Source of the DNA: Pleomorphomonas sp. T1.2MG-36
GTDB lineage: Bacteria; Pseudomonadota; Alphaproteobacteria; Rhizobiales; Pleomorphomonadaceae
DNA: 64,000 bases
Assembly: GCF_950100655.1 (NCBI RefSeq)
Contig: NZ_CATNLY010000001.1
Coordinates: forward strand, 186,001-250,000
Direction: 5' to 3'
Of the stretch, positions 51,613 through 60,363 are shown in pieces (position 1 is the stretch's first letter; every line of letters starts with the position of its first letter). The notes under the pieces were generated by a model, which ran no database searches, was not told where the DNA came from, and saw nothing but the letters and a program-made list of their open reading frames with translations. The translations under genes and the position numbers were made by a program.

Positions 51613-52323
51613 CTACCTCTGGGTAGCAAGCATGTCGAAATATGACGTATGCGAGAACTCCCACGTCGGCGCCCCAACAGAGCGCACGTCATCGGCCTTT
51701 TCCACTGCCTTCACAAGCGCCGCCGCGTCGATGGCTTTCTGGTCGACACGAAAGCGCCGCACCAGGACGCCGATGTCAACGCGCTCGTCCGGAGAGAGCA
51801 TCGCCGTGGCGAGGATCGCTCTCCAGGTCCGTTCCTTGTAGAAAATGGAAGACGCCGCTTCCAACAGCGCCTCTCGTTGGTGGTCACCGATCTGACCGGC
51901 TCCAAGCAGGCGGTCGAGCGTCGCCCGGATGTTGACCAAGGGTTCCGACAGCGGCGCATAGCCGAGCTCCCGCGGCGCGTGCAGAAGCGCCACCTCCGCG
52001 TCGTCCTCGACCAGACCTGCGGCATATGCTTCATAGATCGCACCAATGCCCGTCATGCCGAAAGCGGCGCATTCGGCGGCGCGTAGCGCGCCGATGCTCG
52101 CAGCTCCGAACAGACGCACACCACAAGACAGGGCGTGCAAGATTTCTTTGTGCCAGACCGCCGCCGTCGTTTCGAAATAGCCGTCGACAAGCCCGATGAC
52201 GTTGGCGCCCTCCTCCACGGCCAGAAGGATGTCTCCTTTCGCCGCGGGAGGACGCAGTTGCGTACCCTGGGACATGCGGACATCGGCGCCATGGAACGAG
52301 GGACCAGCGAATATCAGCTTCAT
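51613..52323 (-). CDS. tfuA: TfuA-like protein, YcaO partner
   Basis: A 236-residue protein with the TfuA core: MKLIFAGPSFHGADVRM, then GDILLAVEEGANVIGLVDGY and WHKEILHALSCGVRLFGAAS-IGALRAAE. TfuA proteins accompany YcaO enzymes in trifolitoxin production and in thioamide formation on methyl-coenzyme M reductase, where they are thought to provide sulfur. The start overlaps the ycaO stop (ATGA). The conserved Cys in HALSCGV could be functional. Together with the adjacent precursor this indicates thioamidation. Confidence 0.88.
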   Translation of the reverse strand: MKLIFAGPSFHGADVRMSQGTQLRPPAAKGDILLAVEEGANVIGLVDGYFETTAAVWHKEILHALSCGVRLFGAASIGALRAAECAAFGMTGIGAIYEAYAAGLVEDDAEVALLHAPRELGYAPLSEPLVNIRATLDRLLGAGQIGDHQREALLEAASSIFYKERTWRAILATAMLSPDERVDIGVLVRRFRVDQKAIDAAALVKAVEKADDVRSVGAPTWEFSHTSYFDMLATQR

Positions 52324-53516
52324 CGAAACACCAGAAGACGCGAGAGAGCCCTTGCACCGAACCGGCGCTGCCGCCGGCCCTCGGGATGTTCGAGACCCGA
52401 CACGATCATCTTCACCACCGCGAAACGATCTTCCTCGGGGTTCATGCGAACGGCAATGACGCGGCCTATCCGCCTGTCCCGCAGCCGGTCGAGAACGTAC
52501 GCCAGCATCGTCTCCACGTCGTCGCCGGGAGGACACAAGTTGCTGGAAATGCGCCCACGAGGACCGAGGCGCAGCTTCTGGCGGAGATAGTCCGACGCCT
52601 GGCTCAGGTAGACGTCATCCTCGACATCATCGCGCGTGCCGGTGATCAGGGTCAGGCGCGACTGGACGGCTTCCGTGATGGCGCGGAGCGCAGCGCGATA
52701 GGCAACGGGATGAGTTCCGCTGCCCATCGTCACATCGATATAGCGCAGGGATCGGCGCTCCAGCGCCTCGGCCGGCGACATCAGGACCGAAAAGGTCGGC
52801 ACGCCCAGATCGCTGGTCATGTCGAAGAGCTGGAGTCGAAATCCGGCGCGCTCTATCCGGTCGGTGAGCGCGCTAACGACAGTGTCGCCGAAATCGTTGG
52901 CGGATACGCAGGTCTCGGCTTGCTGCTCCACGCGCCCCAGCGACCAGAGAGTGTCGGCATCGCGCTCTATGCGTTCCAGCAAGCCATGGAAGATCGCCTC
53001 GGTCTCCGTGTTGCCGGATGCGAGCCCGTCGGACGACTGCCAGAAATGCGAGGGGCGAGTGAAGTCGAGCAGAACGGCATCGAACGGAACCCAGACGACC
53101 GCGCCGTCCATCAGGTCTCGTCCTGCGACCCAGTTCAACCGGCAAGCACGATCCATCGGCTGATGGCCGATCGCGATGAGGTCATCGAGCGGATCGCAGT
53201 GCTCGCCGGCCCTGAGAAGCTCATCGGCTGAAGCCGCCCGAGCCGGCAGGCGCGGCCGCTCCGCGCAAGCCCGCTCGAGGGCTTCCATGACGGCCGAAGC
53301 CTTGGCGTCGATGTCGGTGATGCCCTTGCCCTGATGAACGGAAAGCGCACGGGCATTCGGGCGCAAGGCGTTCCAGACCGGAACGCCGATCCGGTCCAGG
53401 CCGGTCACCTTGGCGATACGCGTGACTCCATGCTCGGCAAGAGCGGGCGTCACGCGTGCCAAGGTTTCTTCCGGACGGCACATGCGGTCCGAATAGGTAT
53501 GTCCGTTGGATGTCAC
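52320..53516 (-). CDS. ycaO: YcaO-family peptide-modifying enzyme
   Basis: A 398-residue ATP-dependent YcaO protein. The ATP/Mg motifs are complete: QGKGITDIDAKASAVMEALE (S-x3-E-x3-E type), ASGNTETEAIFHGLLERIER-DA, and AITEAVQSRLTLITGTRDD. YcaO enzymes activate backbone amides with ATP to form azolines or thioamides. The protein is not fused to a leader-binding or dehydrogenase domain, and the TfuA neighbour argues for thioamide chemistry. Start GTG 53516 (an ATG at 53486 is an alternative), 22 bases after the precursor peptide gene. Confidence 0.9.
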   Translation of the reverse strand: MTSNGHTYSDRMCRPEETLARVTPALAEHGVTRIAKVTGLDRIGVPVWNALRPNARALSVHQGKGITDIDAKASAVMEALERACAERPRLPARAASADELLRAGEHCDPLDDLIAIGHQPMDRACRLNWVAGRDLMDGAVVWVPFDAVLLDFTRPSHFWQSSDGLASGNTETEAIFHGLLERIERDADTLWSLGRVEQQAETCVSANDFGDTVVSALTDRIERAGFRLQLFDMTSDLGVPTFSVLMSPAEALERRSLRYIDVTMGSGTHPVAYRAALRAITEAVQSRLTLITGTRDDVEDDVYLSQASDYLRQKLRLGPRGRISSNLCPPGDDVETMLAYVLDRLRDRRIGRVIAVRMNPEEDRFAVVKMIVSGLEHPEGRRQRRFGARALSRLLVFR

Positions 53517-53538
53517 TTAGGTCGGACCGCAGGCGCGT

Positions 53539-53799
53539 TTAGCCGTTGAGACGGCCCGAATAGGCACTGAGACGACCGGAGAACGCCTCGCCGTTTCCTG
53601 CGAATGCCTCATCGCCGCTGTCGAGCGCCACGGCCAGATCGACGCCGGCCACGAGCTTTGCGCCCTTGTCACGGGCGGTCTTGGAAAAATCGAACGGCTC
53701 CTTGGCGGTATCCGGCAGAGCGGACACCGTTCCGTTCTCGAAATCGACAAGCCAATAGCCGGACTCACCAGAGATACCCAGAACTGCCAACTTAGCCAT
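53539..53799 (-). CDS. Candidate RiPP precursor peptide (Cys-free, repeat-bearing core)
   Basis: An 86-residue peptide with a strong ribosome site (GAGGAGA) directly before ycaO. The N-terminal part (MAKLAVLGISGESGYWLVDF, then ENGTVSALPDTAKEPFDF) looks like a folded or helical leader. The C-terminal segment is Gly/Ser-rich and repetitive: AFAGNGEAFSGRL then SAYSGRLNG, three aromatic-small-Gly units (FAG, FSG, YSG), two within a [FY]SGRL repeat. There is no Cys in the whole peptide, so thiazoles are excluded; Ser-derived oxazolines or thioamides remain. The core boundary (perhaps after the DSGDE segment) is a guess. It is the most likely substrate of YcaO/TfuA. Confidence 0.75.
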   Translation of the reverse strand: MAKLAVLGISGESGYWLVDFENGTVSALPDTAKEPFDFSKTARDKGAKLVAGVDLAVALDSGDEAFAGNGEAFSGRLSAYSGRLNG

Positions 53800-53824
53800 G
53801 TTCGTCTCTCCTCAAAAACGGGCG

Positions 53825-55785
53825 TCACCTGAAGCCCGATCTGCGCAGGCCGTCTCGAAACATGTCCATCTTCCACTTTTCGCGGATGGGCACCTTCTTC
53901 AGCCAATCGTCGACGGTAAAGTCGGGATAGATAGCGAGCGTCCGGCGCATTTCCCTCTTGGCATTGCGCTGATCGCCGAGCATGGCGTAGGCCGCAGCCG
54001 CCAGCCGCCCCGCTTTCGCCTGATCCGCCATGCGGCCGATGCAGGCGATGGCCTCTCCAAACTCTTCCAGGAAAAAGTTCGCTCCGGCCGCCGTCCACCA
54101 ATAGAGATCCGGGCACAGCGGATTGAGCTCGATCGCCCGCTTGATCTTGTCGAGGGCAAGGATGGGATCGGCCGCGTGGACCAGCGTGTCGGCGTGGTCG
54201 GCCATCAGGTCGGCGTGCGATGGCGCGCGGCTTTCCGCCTCCAGAAAGGCTTCCATGCTTTCGAAGAACTGCCCTTGATAAAGCTTGGCGACGCCGAGCT
54301 GGTGATAGCCGCCGGCATCGTCGGCGCCGATCCGGATCGCGTCCCGCGCATGAGCTTCCGCCGACAGAAGCAGTTCCTCATCGCCACGTGCCGTCAGGAG
54401 CCATTCGAGATGCTCGGTCCGCGCAAGTCCGGCGATGGCGGAGGCGTATTCCGACGTGTCGTGAAGGGCGGCGCGGAAGAACTTCCTGGCGCGGCGAATG
54501 CCGGGCAGATCGGCGACGGAAAGGCTGTGCTGGCCGAGAAGATAGTTCTGGTAGGCGGTCGGCTTCGACACCGTATGGATCTTGGCCAGTTCCTTCCTTT
54601 CGATCGAACCGGCGGTCTCCAGCACGATGCGGGCGACCAGCTCGCCATAGGTGTTGGGGAAATCGTCCGGGTGGCCGCGAAACTCTCCGACCAGAGAACC
54701 TCGTCGCCTGCAACATGGACGAGGGTCGCGTAGAGCGCCGCCTCGCCGGTCCGCTCCTGAAAGCGCGTCTCCAGAACGTAGGAAACATCGTACTGTCTCA
54801 GAAGGTCGATCTCCTCCGCCGCCATGGCGGCGATCCGCCTCGCGGTATAGGGAGCCACGATGGCCATCGTGCGGATTCGGCAGAGACCGATTGTTACGTC
54901 TTCGATCAGGCTGGATATGAGTGCCCAGTTGCGCTGTTCGTCGGGTCGCCTCGGCGGCAGCAGCAAGAGGCGCGGCAGATGCGGCCGCGATGTCGCCGGC
55001 TCCGGTTCGCGCTGGTCCGTTCGCTCCGGCGCCACGCTGACGGTGGCGACCCTCTTTTCCTCGTCGTTGAAAAGCAGACGGGCGAACCGAAGCATGTCTT
55101 CCGAAGGCTGGGTGTTGAGCTCGGACCACAGTTGCTGCCGATAGCGATCGTAGATGAGGCGAGCCTGCGACAATCTCCGGTCCTTGGCGTAAACCCGCAT
55201 CAGAACCTGATGGGCGACATCGCTATAGGGATCGAGCTCGATGAGCCGCGCGGCGGCGGCCTTGATCGACGCTGCGTTCTGACGCGACAGCACGCCCGCC
55301 GCCTCTTCCAGAGCGGAAGCGAACTCGGCCAGCCAGAAATCGCGCCGTTCGAGAAGCCAGAGCTGGCCCGTTTCCGAAGGGATATCGAAGTCGGCGAGGA
55401 ACTGGCCCGACATGTTGCGCAGAAAGGTCTCGAGGCGCGCGACCGAATCCGGGACAGGCTTCGGCTGCAACTCCTCGAAATCGAATCTGATGTCATCTCG
55501 GCAGAGCACGATGTCGGCGGACTCGATGTCGAGAAAGGTTGCCCCCAACTCGCGCTGGCGGATCCTGACCCGCGACAGAAGCTGGCGGAGGTTGCCAAGC
55601 GCCTTGGCTCCGCCGTCTTCGCCTTCCCCCCAAAGGAACGAGGCCAGTTCGGCTCGGGAAACCCGACCGGATGGACGGAATCCGAGAAAGACGCTTGCAA
55701 TGAGTCCTTTGTCAGGGAACGTGGCCGGCTGACCGTCGCTCCCCGTCAACCGCAGTTCGCCGAAGGTTTTCAGTCCGAACGGCAC
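53825..55785 (-). pseudogene. SARP/BTAD-TolB-TPR transcriptional regulator with a frameshift
   Basis: Read on the minus strand: an OmpR-like DNA-binding domain (residues 1-95), a bacterial transcriptional activation domain (FWLAEFASALEEAAGVLSRQ, then DPYSDVAHQVLMRVYAKDRR), a TolB-type domain (ISSLIEDVTIGLCRIRTMAI, then YDVSYVLETRF) and TPR helices (AGGYHQLGVAKLYQGQFFES). Continuity breaks at about 54679: one frame ends sensibly with EVLWSESF, the next resumes with RGHPDDFPNTYGELVARIV. One missing base in TTC-CGC-GGC would explain it. The full protein would have about 650 residues. It lies just upstream of the precursor and probably activates the RiPP operon; as sequenced it would lack the TPR half. 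A sequencing error is possible. Confidence 0.82.
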
Positions 55786-55821
55786 GCCGGCCCTCTCCTT
55801 GGCTTGAAAACGCTTCGAGGC

Positions 55822-56268
55822 TCAGTTGGAGCGCAATCCACGGAAATCCGCATCGATCGAACGGCTCGCGAATGATGTCTCGCCATCATCGGCGAGCAGC
55901 TTCACGAGTTCGACGATGGACCGCCTGACTTTTGCGCTCCTGATGCGAACGAAAGCTTTGTTGAGCGCTACACCGTCCTGCGTCAGCAGCGACGCGTCGA
56001 GGACATCCGACAGGGGATCGGTCTCCTGGTGGGCATGATCGACGATAGCCTCGAAGAAGAAGCCCACGGGAACGCCCAAGACGTTGGCGATCGCCTGAAG
56101 GCGGGACGCGCTGATCCGGCTCATCCCCTTTTCGTACTTCTGCACCTGCTGGAACGTAACCCCCAACTGCTCTGCCAGCTTGCTCTGGCTCATTCCCAAG
56201 AGAAACCGGCGCATCCGTACGCGCGCACCAACGTGGATGTCGATCGGATTAGGCGACTTGACGGTCAT
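55822..56268 (-). CDS. XRE-family regulator, first gene of the RiPP locus
   Basis: A 148-residue protein with an N-terminal XRE domain: VRMRRFLLGMSQSKLAEQLG, then VTFQQVQKYEKGMSRISASR and LQAIANVLGVPVGFFFEA. The C-terminal part (RIRSAKVRRSIVELVKLLAD) is the helical tail common in Rhizobiales regulators of this kind. It ends 36 bases before the SARP start and has the same orientation, so both may form one transcript. Confidence 0.85.
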   Translation of the reverse strand: MTVKSPNPIDIHVGARVRMRRFLLGMSQSKLAEQLGVTFQQVQKYEKGMSRISASRLQAIANVLGVPVGFFFEAIVDHAHQETDPLSDVLDASLLTQDGVALNKAFVRIRSAKVRRSIVELVKLLADDGETSFASRSIDADFRGLRSN

Positions 56269-56609
56269 TGGGGCCTCCAGCTTGGCGATGGTCGACGGGA
56301 CTCGCGGCGATCAAGGGAGCTTGGGAAACAGGCCGAGTGAGCCACACCACAAATTAGTGTATTTGATGAGGCGCACAAAATAAAGTAGCAAGAACGCACT
56401 GATATTCGATGTTGAGGCAGGCTTGTAATTTGTACCGAGTCAGAAAAAGGAACGTGGAACCAAATTTTAGCTTTGCCAATCGCCCAATTGTTTGAATCCC
56501 TTCATTGCCCCGACGCGACGGAATGGACTACTATCACTGGACTTGAGGCAGGCGGGCGCAAGAATCCCGTCGCCGTAGGGAAGAAGCGAAAAAGGAGGCC
56601 TGGTACGAA
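56269..56609. promoter_or_regulatory. Divergent intergenic region between RiPP locus and sugar kinase
   Basis: A 341-base gap, AT-rich from about 56340 to 56480, with room for promoters in both directions. Close to the kinase an AAGGAGG ribosome site lies 11 bases before the ATG. I see no convincing long palindrome. Confidence 0.4.
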
Positions 56610-58169
56610 ATGACCGGGGCCGATTGCGTATTGGGCGTGGACTTGGGCACGTCATCGGTGAAGGCCGTGCTTGTCGACCGGGACGGTCGCATTCTCAGCC
56701 AGGGCCGAGCCGAGTATGGTTTCGTCAGCCTTCATAGCCTTTGGGCTGAACAGTCGTCGGACGTCTGGCTGCACGCCTTTACGGAAGCGGTGCGGGAGAC
56801 GCTTCTCCGCTCCGGCGTATCTGCGCAAAATGTAAAGGGCATGGCGGTGTCGGCGATCGGCGGCGGCACCGGCATACCTGTCGACGTCGGCATGCAGCCG
56901 ATCCGTCCCTGCCTGCTCTGGCTCGATCGCCGCGCCAAGATCGAGAGCGAGCGCGTCCGCCAGATGATCAGCGAGGAGGATCTCTACGCCATCACCGGCA
57001 ACGGCGCCGACTCCTATTTCGGCTTCACCAAGATCCTCTGGATCAAGAACCACGAGCCCGAGGTCTGGTCGCGCATCAACTATTTCCTGCCGCCAAATGC
57101 CGACATCATTTACCGCCTGACCGGTGAAATCGCCATCGACCACTCGCAGGCCTGTAATATTGGCGGGGTCTATGATCTCGGCAAACGAGCCTGGTCCGAG
57201 GAAATGGCCGATATCCTGGACATCCCACCCTATTTCTTTCCGGAGCGGCTTGTCGGATCGCAGGAAGTCGTCGGGCGGCTACACAAGGCCGGAGCCCGCA
57301 TGCTGGGGCTGGTGGAGGGGATGCCGGTCTGCGCCGGCGGCGTCGATGCCGCAGTCGCCACGCTCAGGGCCGGCGTCGTGCGGGAAGGCCAGCACGCCGC
57401 CATGCTGAGTTCGTCGACCTGTTGGGGGTTCATCCATTCCAGCGCCGGCCGCCTCCCCGGCCTTGTCTCGATGCCCTACGTGATCGACAGCGAGACGCTC
57501 ACCTATTCCTACGGCGGTTCGGCGACATCGGGCTCGGTCGTCCAGTGGTTCCGCGACAATTTTGCCGACAACGAGCGCTTGGTGGAGTCTCTCACCAGCG
57601 GCGGCAAGCGGCGCATCTCGGCGTTCGATCTTTTGGACGAACATGCCTCGACCATTCAGCCCGGTTCCAATGGCTTGATGGTACTGCCCTATTTCATGGG
57701 CGAGCGCAGTCCGATCTGGGACGTCGACGCGCGCGGCACTATCACCGGGTTGACGCTCAACCATACCAAGTCGCACCTTTATCGGGCGATGCTGGAAAGC
57801 GTGGCCTATGCGCTCAAGAACAACATCGACTACGGCAGCGCCGCCTTTCGAGGCCTGGAGGATCAGCTGACCGTCGTCGGAGACGTTTCGAAATCCGATC
57901 TCTGGGTGGAAATCATCACCAACGTCACCGGCCGGCCGGTGCGCGTTCTGCCCAACAGCGGCAAGGCGGCCTATGGCGCAGCGGTGATCGCCGCCTACGG
58001 CATCGGCATGATCGACCGGCAACAGATGGGCGACTGGCTCACCGTCCAGCCGGCGCGGGTGCTGACGCCCGATGCCGCCGCGAACGTCGTCTACGAGCGC
58101 AGCTTCGAGAACTTCAAGCGGCTCTACGAGCACATGAAGTCCTACTTCCCGACGGCAACCGAGACCTGA
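56610..58169 (+). CDS. FGGY-family carbohydrate kinase (xylulokinase-like)
   Basis: A 519-residue sugar kinase. CVLGVDLGTSSVKAVLVDRD is the phosphate-1 motif; PCLLWLDRRAKIESERVRQM, AGGVDAAVATLRAGVVREGQ and the FGGY signature region LPYFMGERSPIWDVDARGTI follow, with VVGDVSKSDLWVEIITNVTG near the end. The sequence is closest in style to xylulokinase-type FGGY enzymes, but the substrate cannot be fixed; it could supply the ribulokinase step missing from the arabinose operon. It converges with an AraC-type regulator. Confidence 0.87.
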   Translation: MTGADCVLGVDLGTSSVKAVLVDRDGRILSQGRAEYGFVSLHSLWAEQSSDVWLHAFTEAVRETLLRSGVSAQNVKGMAVSAIGGGTGIPVDVGMQPIRPCLLWLDRRAKIESERVRQMISEEDLYAITGNGADSYFGFTKILWIKNHEPEVWSRINYFLPPNADIIYRLTGEIAIDHSQACNIGGVYDLGKRAWSEEMADILDIPPYFFPERLVGSQEVVGRLHKAGARMLGLVEGMPVCAGGVDAAVATLRAGVVREGQHAAMLSSSTCWGFIHSSAGRLPGLVSMPYVIDSETLTYSYGGSATSGSVVQWFRDNFADNERLVESLTSGGKRRISAFDLLDEHASTIQPGSNGLMVLPYFMGERSPIWDVDARGTITGLTLNHTKSHLYRAMLESVAYALKNNIDYGSAAFRGLEDQLTVVGDVSKSDLWVEIITNVTGRPVRVLPNSGKAAYGAAVIAAYGIGMIDRQQMGDWLTVQPARVLTPDAAANVVYERSFENFKRLYEHMKSYFPTATET

Positions 58170-58176
58170 CGCCGCC

Positions 58177-59085
58177 TCAGGCGGCGGCGAAGCCTTCGAG
58201 CGGAAACTCGTATTCCTGCGCTTCCTGCGACTTGTGGCGGAACTCGCTGGGCGTGACGCCAATGACCTGACGGAACAGCCGGTTGTAGTTGGACACGTTG
58301 TTGAAGCCCACGAGGTAGCAGATCTCCTGGATGGAGCGAGACGTTGAGAACAGGTACTCGCAGGACTTGTTGATTCTCGTCTTGATCACGTAGCGGCGGA
58401 ATCCGATGCCCGTGCATTCGATGAACCAGCGCGAGAACATCTTGTAGCTCATGCCGACGAGGTCGGCCGCCGTCTCCATCGACACGTCCTCCTCGATGTG
58501 CTCGCGGATATAGTCGACTACTTTGTTGAAGCGCCTCAGTGACGCGGTGCGCATGTCGATGAAGTAGCGCGACGTGCCGAGCACCGTCTTGCGGCGGCAT
58601 TGTTTCAACTGGTCGATGATGCGCATGAACGAGATCAATCGCTCCAACGGCTCCTGCGTGTCGATGGTGTTCATCAGCCCGTAGACCGCCCGCTGCGTCT
58701 CTCCTCCATACTCGACGCCGAACACCGCCTCATCGAAGGCGGGGCGAAGAAGGCGCATCTCCGTCAGCACGTTGGCGCTGGCCTCGATCCACTCCTTTCG
58801 GAACTGCAGGATCAGGTCGCGTTCGGGAACCATGGTTCCGCTGCGGGCGTCGCTGACGAAGTTGTGCGGCGTGTAGGGCCCGATCAGGAACAGACTGCCG
58901 GGGCGGAAGCTCAGCACGTTGTCGCCGATGAACAGCTTGCCGCTGGTTCTGACGATCTGATGCAGTTCGTATTCGGGATGAAAGTGCCACCTGTCGCTGT
59001 CGTTCGGCCATCCGCAGCGCTCGAAGCGGAAGGAGTTCCCGAGGTTGTTGTCGTTCACCACGAGCGACGGCTTCATCTCCGGCAT
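58177..59085 (-). CDS. AraC-family regulator of the Rbs-type operon
   Basis: A 302-residue regulator: an N-terminal cupin (WHFHPEYELHQIVRTSGKLF, then FLIGPYTPHNFVSD) and a C-terminal double HTH (METAADLVGMSYKMFSRWFI, then ICYLVGFNNVSNYNRLFRQV and GVTPSEFR). ATG 59085 (MPEMKPSLVVNDNN) with GGTGAAGGA upstream is preferred over an open frame 15 codons longer. It is divergent from the ABC importer genes that start at 59341 and probably controls them and the kinase. Confidence 0.87.
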   Translation of the reverse strand: MPEMKPSLVVNDNNLGNSFRFERCGWPNDSDRWHFHPEYELHQIVRTSGKLFIGDNVLSFRPGSLFLIGPYTPHNFVSDARSGTMVPERDLILQFRKEWIEASANVLTEMRLLRPAFDEAVFGVEYGGETQRAVYGLMNTIDTQEPLERLISFMRIIDQLKQCRRKTVLGTSRYFIDMRTASLRRFNKVVDYIREHIEEDVSMETAADLVGMSYKMFSRWFIECTGIGFRRYVIKTRINKSCEYLFSTSRSIQEICYLVGFNNVSNYNRLFRQVIGVTPSEFRHKSQEAQEYEFPLEGFAAA

Positions 59086-59340
59086 GGTCTGTCCTTCACC
59101 TTCGGCCGGTCCCGGCTCGTCCGACGCCAATGATCGGAAGCCACCGGCGCGGCTGTCAAGACGACCGCATCACTGCCGGCATCCACTGAGACCAAAGGCT
59201 AATCGGCGGAGCGGATTTCGTAGATGACTCAAGGGATGGGTGGAAAAAGTACAAGACAAATCAGGAAAATCGTCTAGGGGGCGACGTCGCGCTCAGCTAG
59301 AACGAATTCGCCGAAAGGCAATAATTACGGAGGAGACGTT

Positions 59341-60258
59341 ATGAATATCAATGCAAAAGCGGTGCTACTCGCCGCTTCGGCGACGCTTGCCCTGTCGGCA
59401 GGCGCAGCTCTCGCCAAGGACGCTCCCAAGATTGGTGTTTCCTTTCAGGAAATGAACAACCCTTACTTCATCGTCATGAACGAGGAAGTCACGGCCTTCG
59501 CCAAGCTGCTCGGCGATAATACTGAAGTTTACGTTGCCGACGCTCGTCATGACGTTTCCAAGCAGCTCAGCGATATCGAGGACATGGTCTCCAAGGGTGT
59601 CAACATCCTCGTGGTGAACCCGACTGACTCCGAGGGCGTGCGCAGCGCCGTCGAAGCCGCCAAGGCCAAGGGCGTGACGGTGGTGTCCGTCGACGCGCAG
59701 GCCGCCGGCGTCGACGCTTTCGTCGGCTCCAAGAACTACGACGCCGGCGTGCTCGCCTGCGACGCGATGATCAAGGAAATCGGCGGCAAGGGAGAAGTCG
59801 CCATTCTCGACGGCATCGCCGTGGTTCCTATCCTGGAACGCGTACGCGGCTGCAAGGACGCCCTCGCCAAGGCGCCGGACGTCAAGCTGGTCGACATCCA
59901 GAACGGCCGTCAGGAGCGCGACATCTCCGTCGGCGTCGCCGAGAACATGATGCAGTCGCATCCGAACCTGAAGGGCATCTTCTCGGTCAACGACGGTGGC
60001 GCCATGGGCGTTCTCGCCGCCATCGAGGGTTCGGGCAAGGACGTGATCCTGACGTCGGTCGACGGCGCTCCGGAGGCCGTCAAGGCCATCGCCGCCGGTT
60101 CCGCCTTCAAGGCGACGGCCGCCCAGTTCCCGCGCGACCAGATGCGCATCGGTCTCTCCATCGCGCTTGCCAAGTACATGGGCGCCCATGTTCCGGCCGT
60201 GATCCCGATCGACGTCGAGCTCGTCGACAAGTCCAACGCGGAAACCTTCGCCTGGTAA
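59341..60258 (+). CDS. Sugar ABC transporter periplasmic binding protein (RbsB-like)
   Basis: A 305-residue binding protein with a signal peptide (KAVLLAASATLALSAGAALA). The mature part is of the ribose type: IGVSFQEMNNPYFIVMNEEV, then DIEDMVSKGVNILVVNPTDS and GIFSVNDGGAMGVLAAIEGS. Ribosome site GGAGGAG. First gene of an importer whose kinases suggest a pentose or pentulose. A stem-loop follows. Confidence 0.9.
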   Translation: MNINAKAVLLAASATLALSAGAALAKDAPKIGVSFQEMNNPYFIVMNEEVTAFAKLLGDNTEVYVADARHDVSKQLSDIEDMVSKGVNILVVNPTDSEGVRSAVEAAKAKGVTVVSVDAQAAGVDAFVGSKNYDAGVLACDAMIKEIGGKGEVAILDGIAVVPILERVRGCKDALAKAPDVKLVDIQNGRQERDISVGVAENMMQSHPNLKGIFSVNDGGAMGVLAAIEGSGKDVILTSVDGAPEAVKAIAAGSAFKATAAQFPRDQMRIGLSIALAKYMGAHVPAVIPIDVELVDKSNAETFAW

Positions 60259-60264
60259 TCGATC

Positions 60265-60298
60265 CGCCGCGGGGAAGGTCAGTGCCCTCCCCGCGGCG
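60265..60298 (+). other. Stem-loop after the binding-protein gene
   Basis: CGCCGCGGGG and CCCCGCGGCG with a 14-base loop, no T-run. It probably stabilises the binding-protein message, as with the YtfQ-type operon. Confidence 0.6.
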
Positions 60299-60363
60299 AA
60301 CCCGCTTCCCGGACAGTCCGATCAGCACCGCCGTCCCGGACGGCGCGTTCCGAGGGTTTCGCC

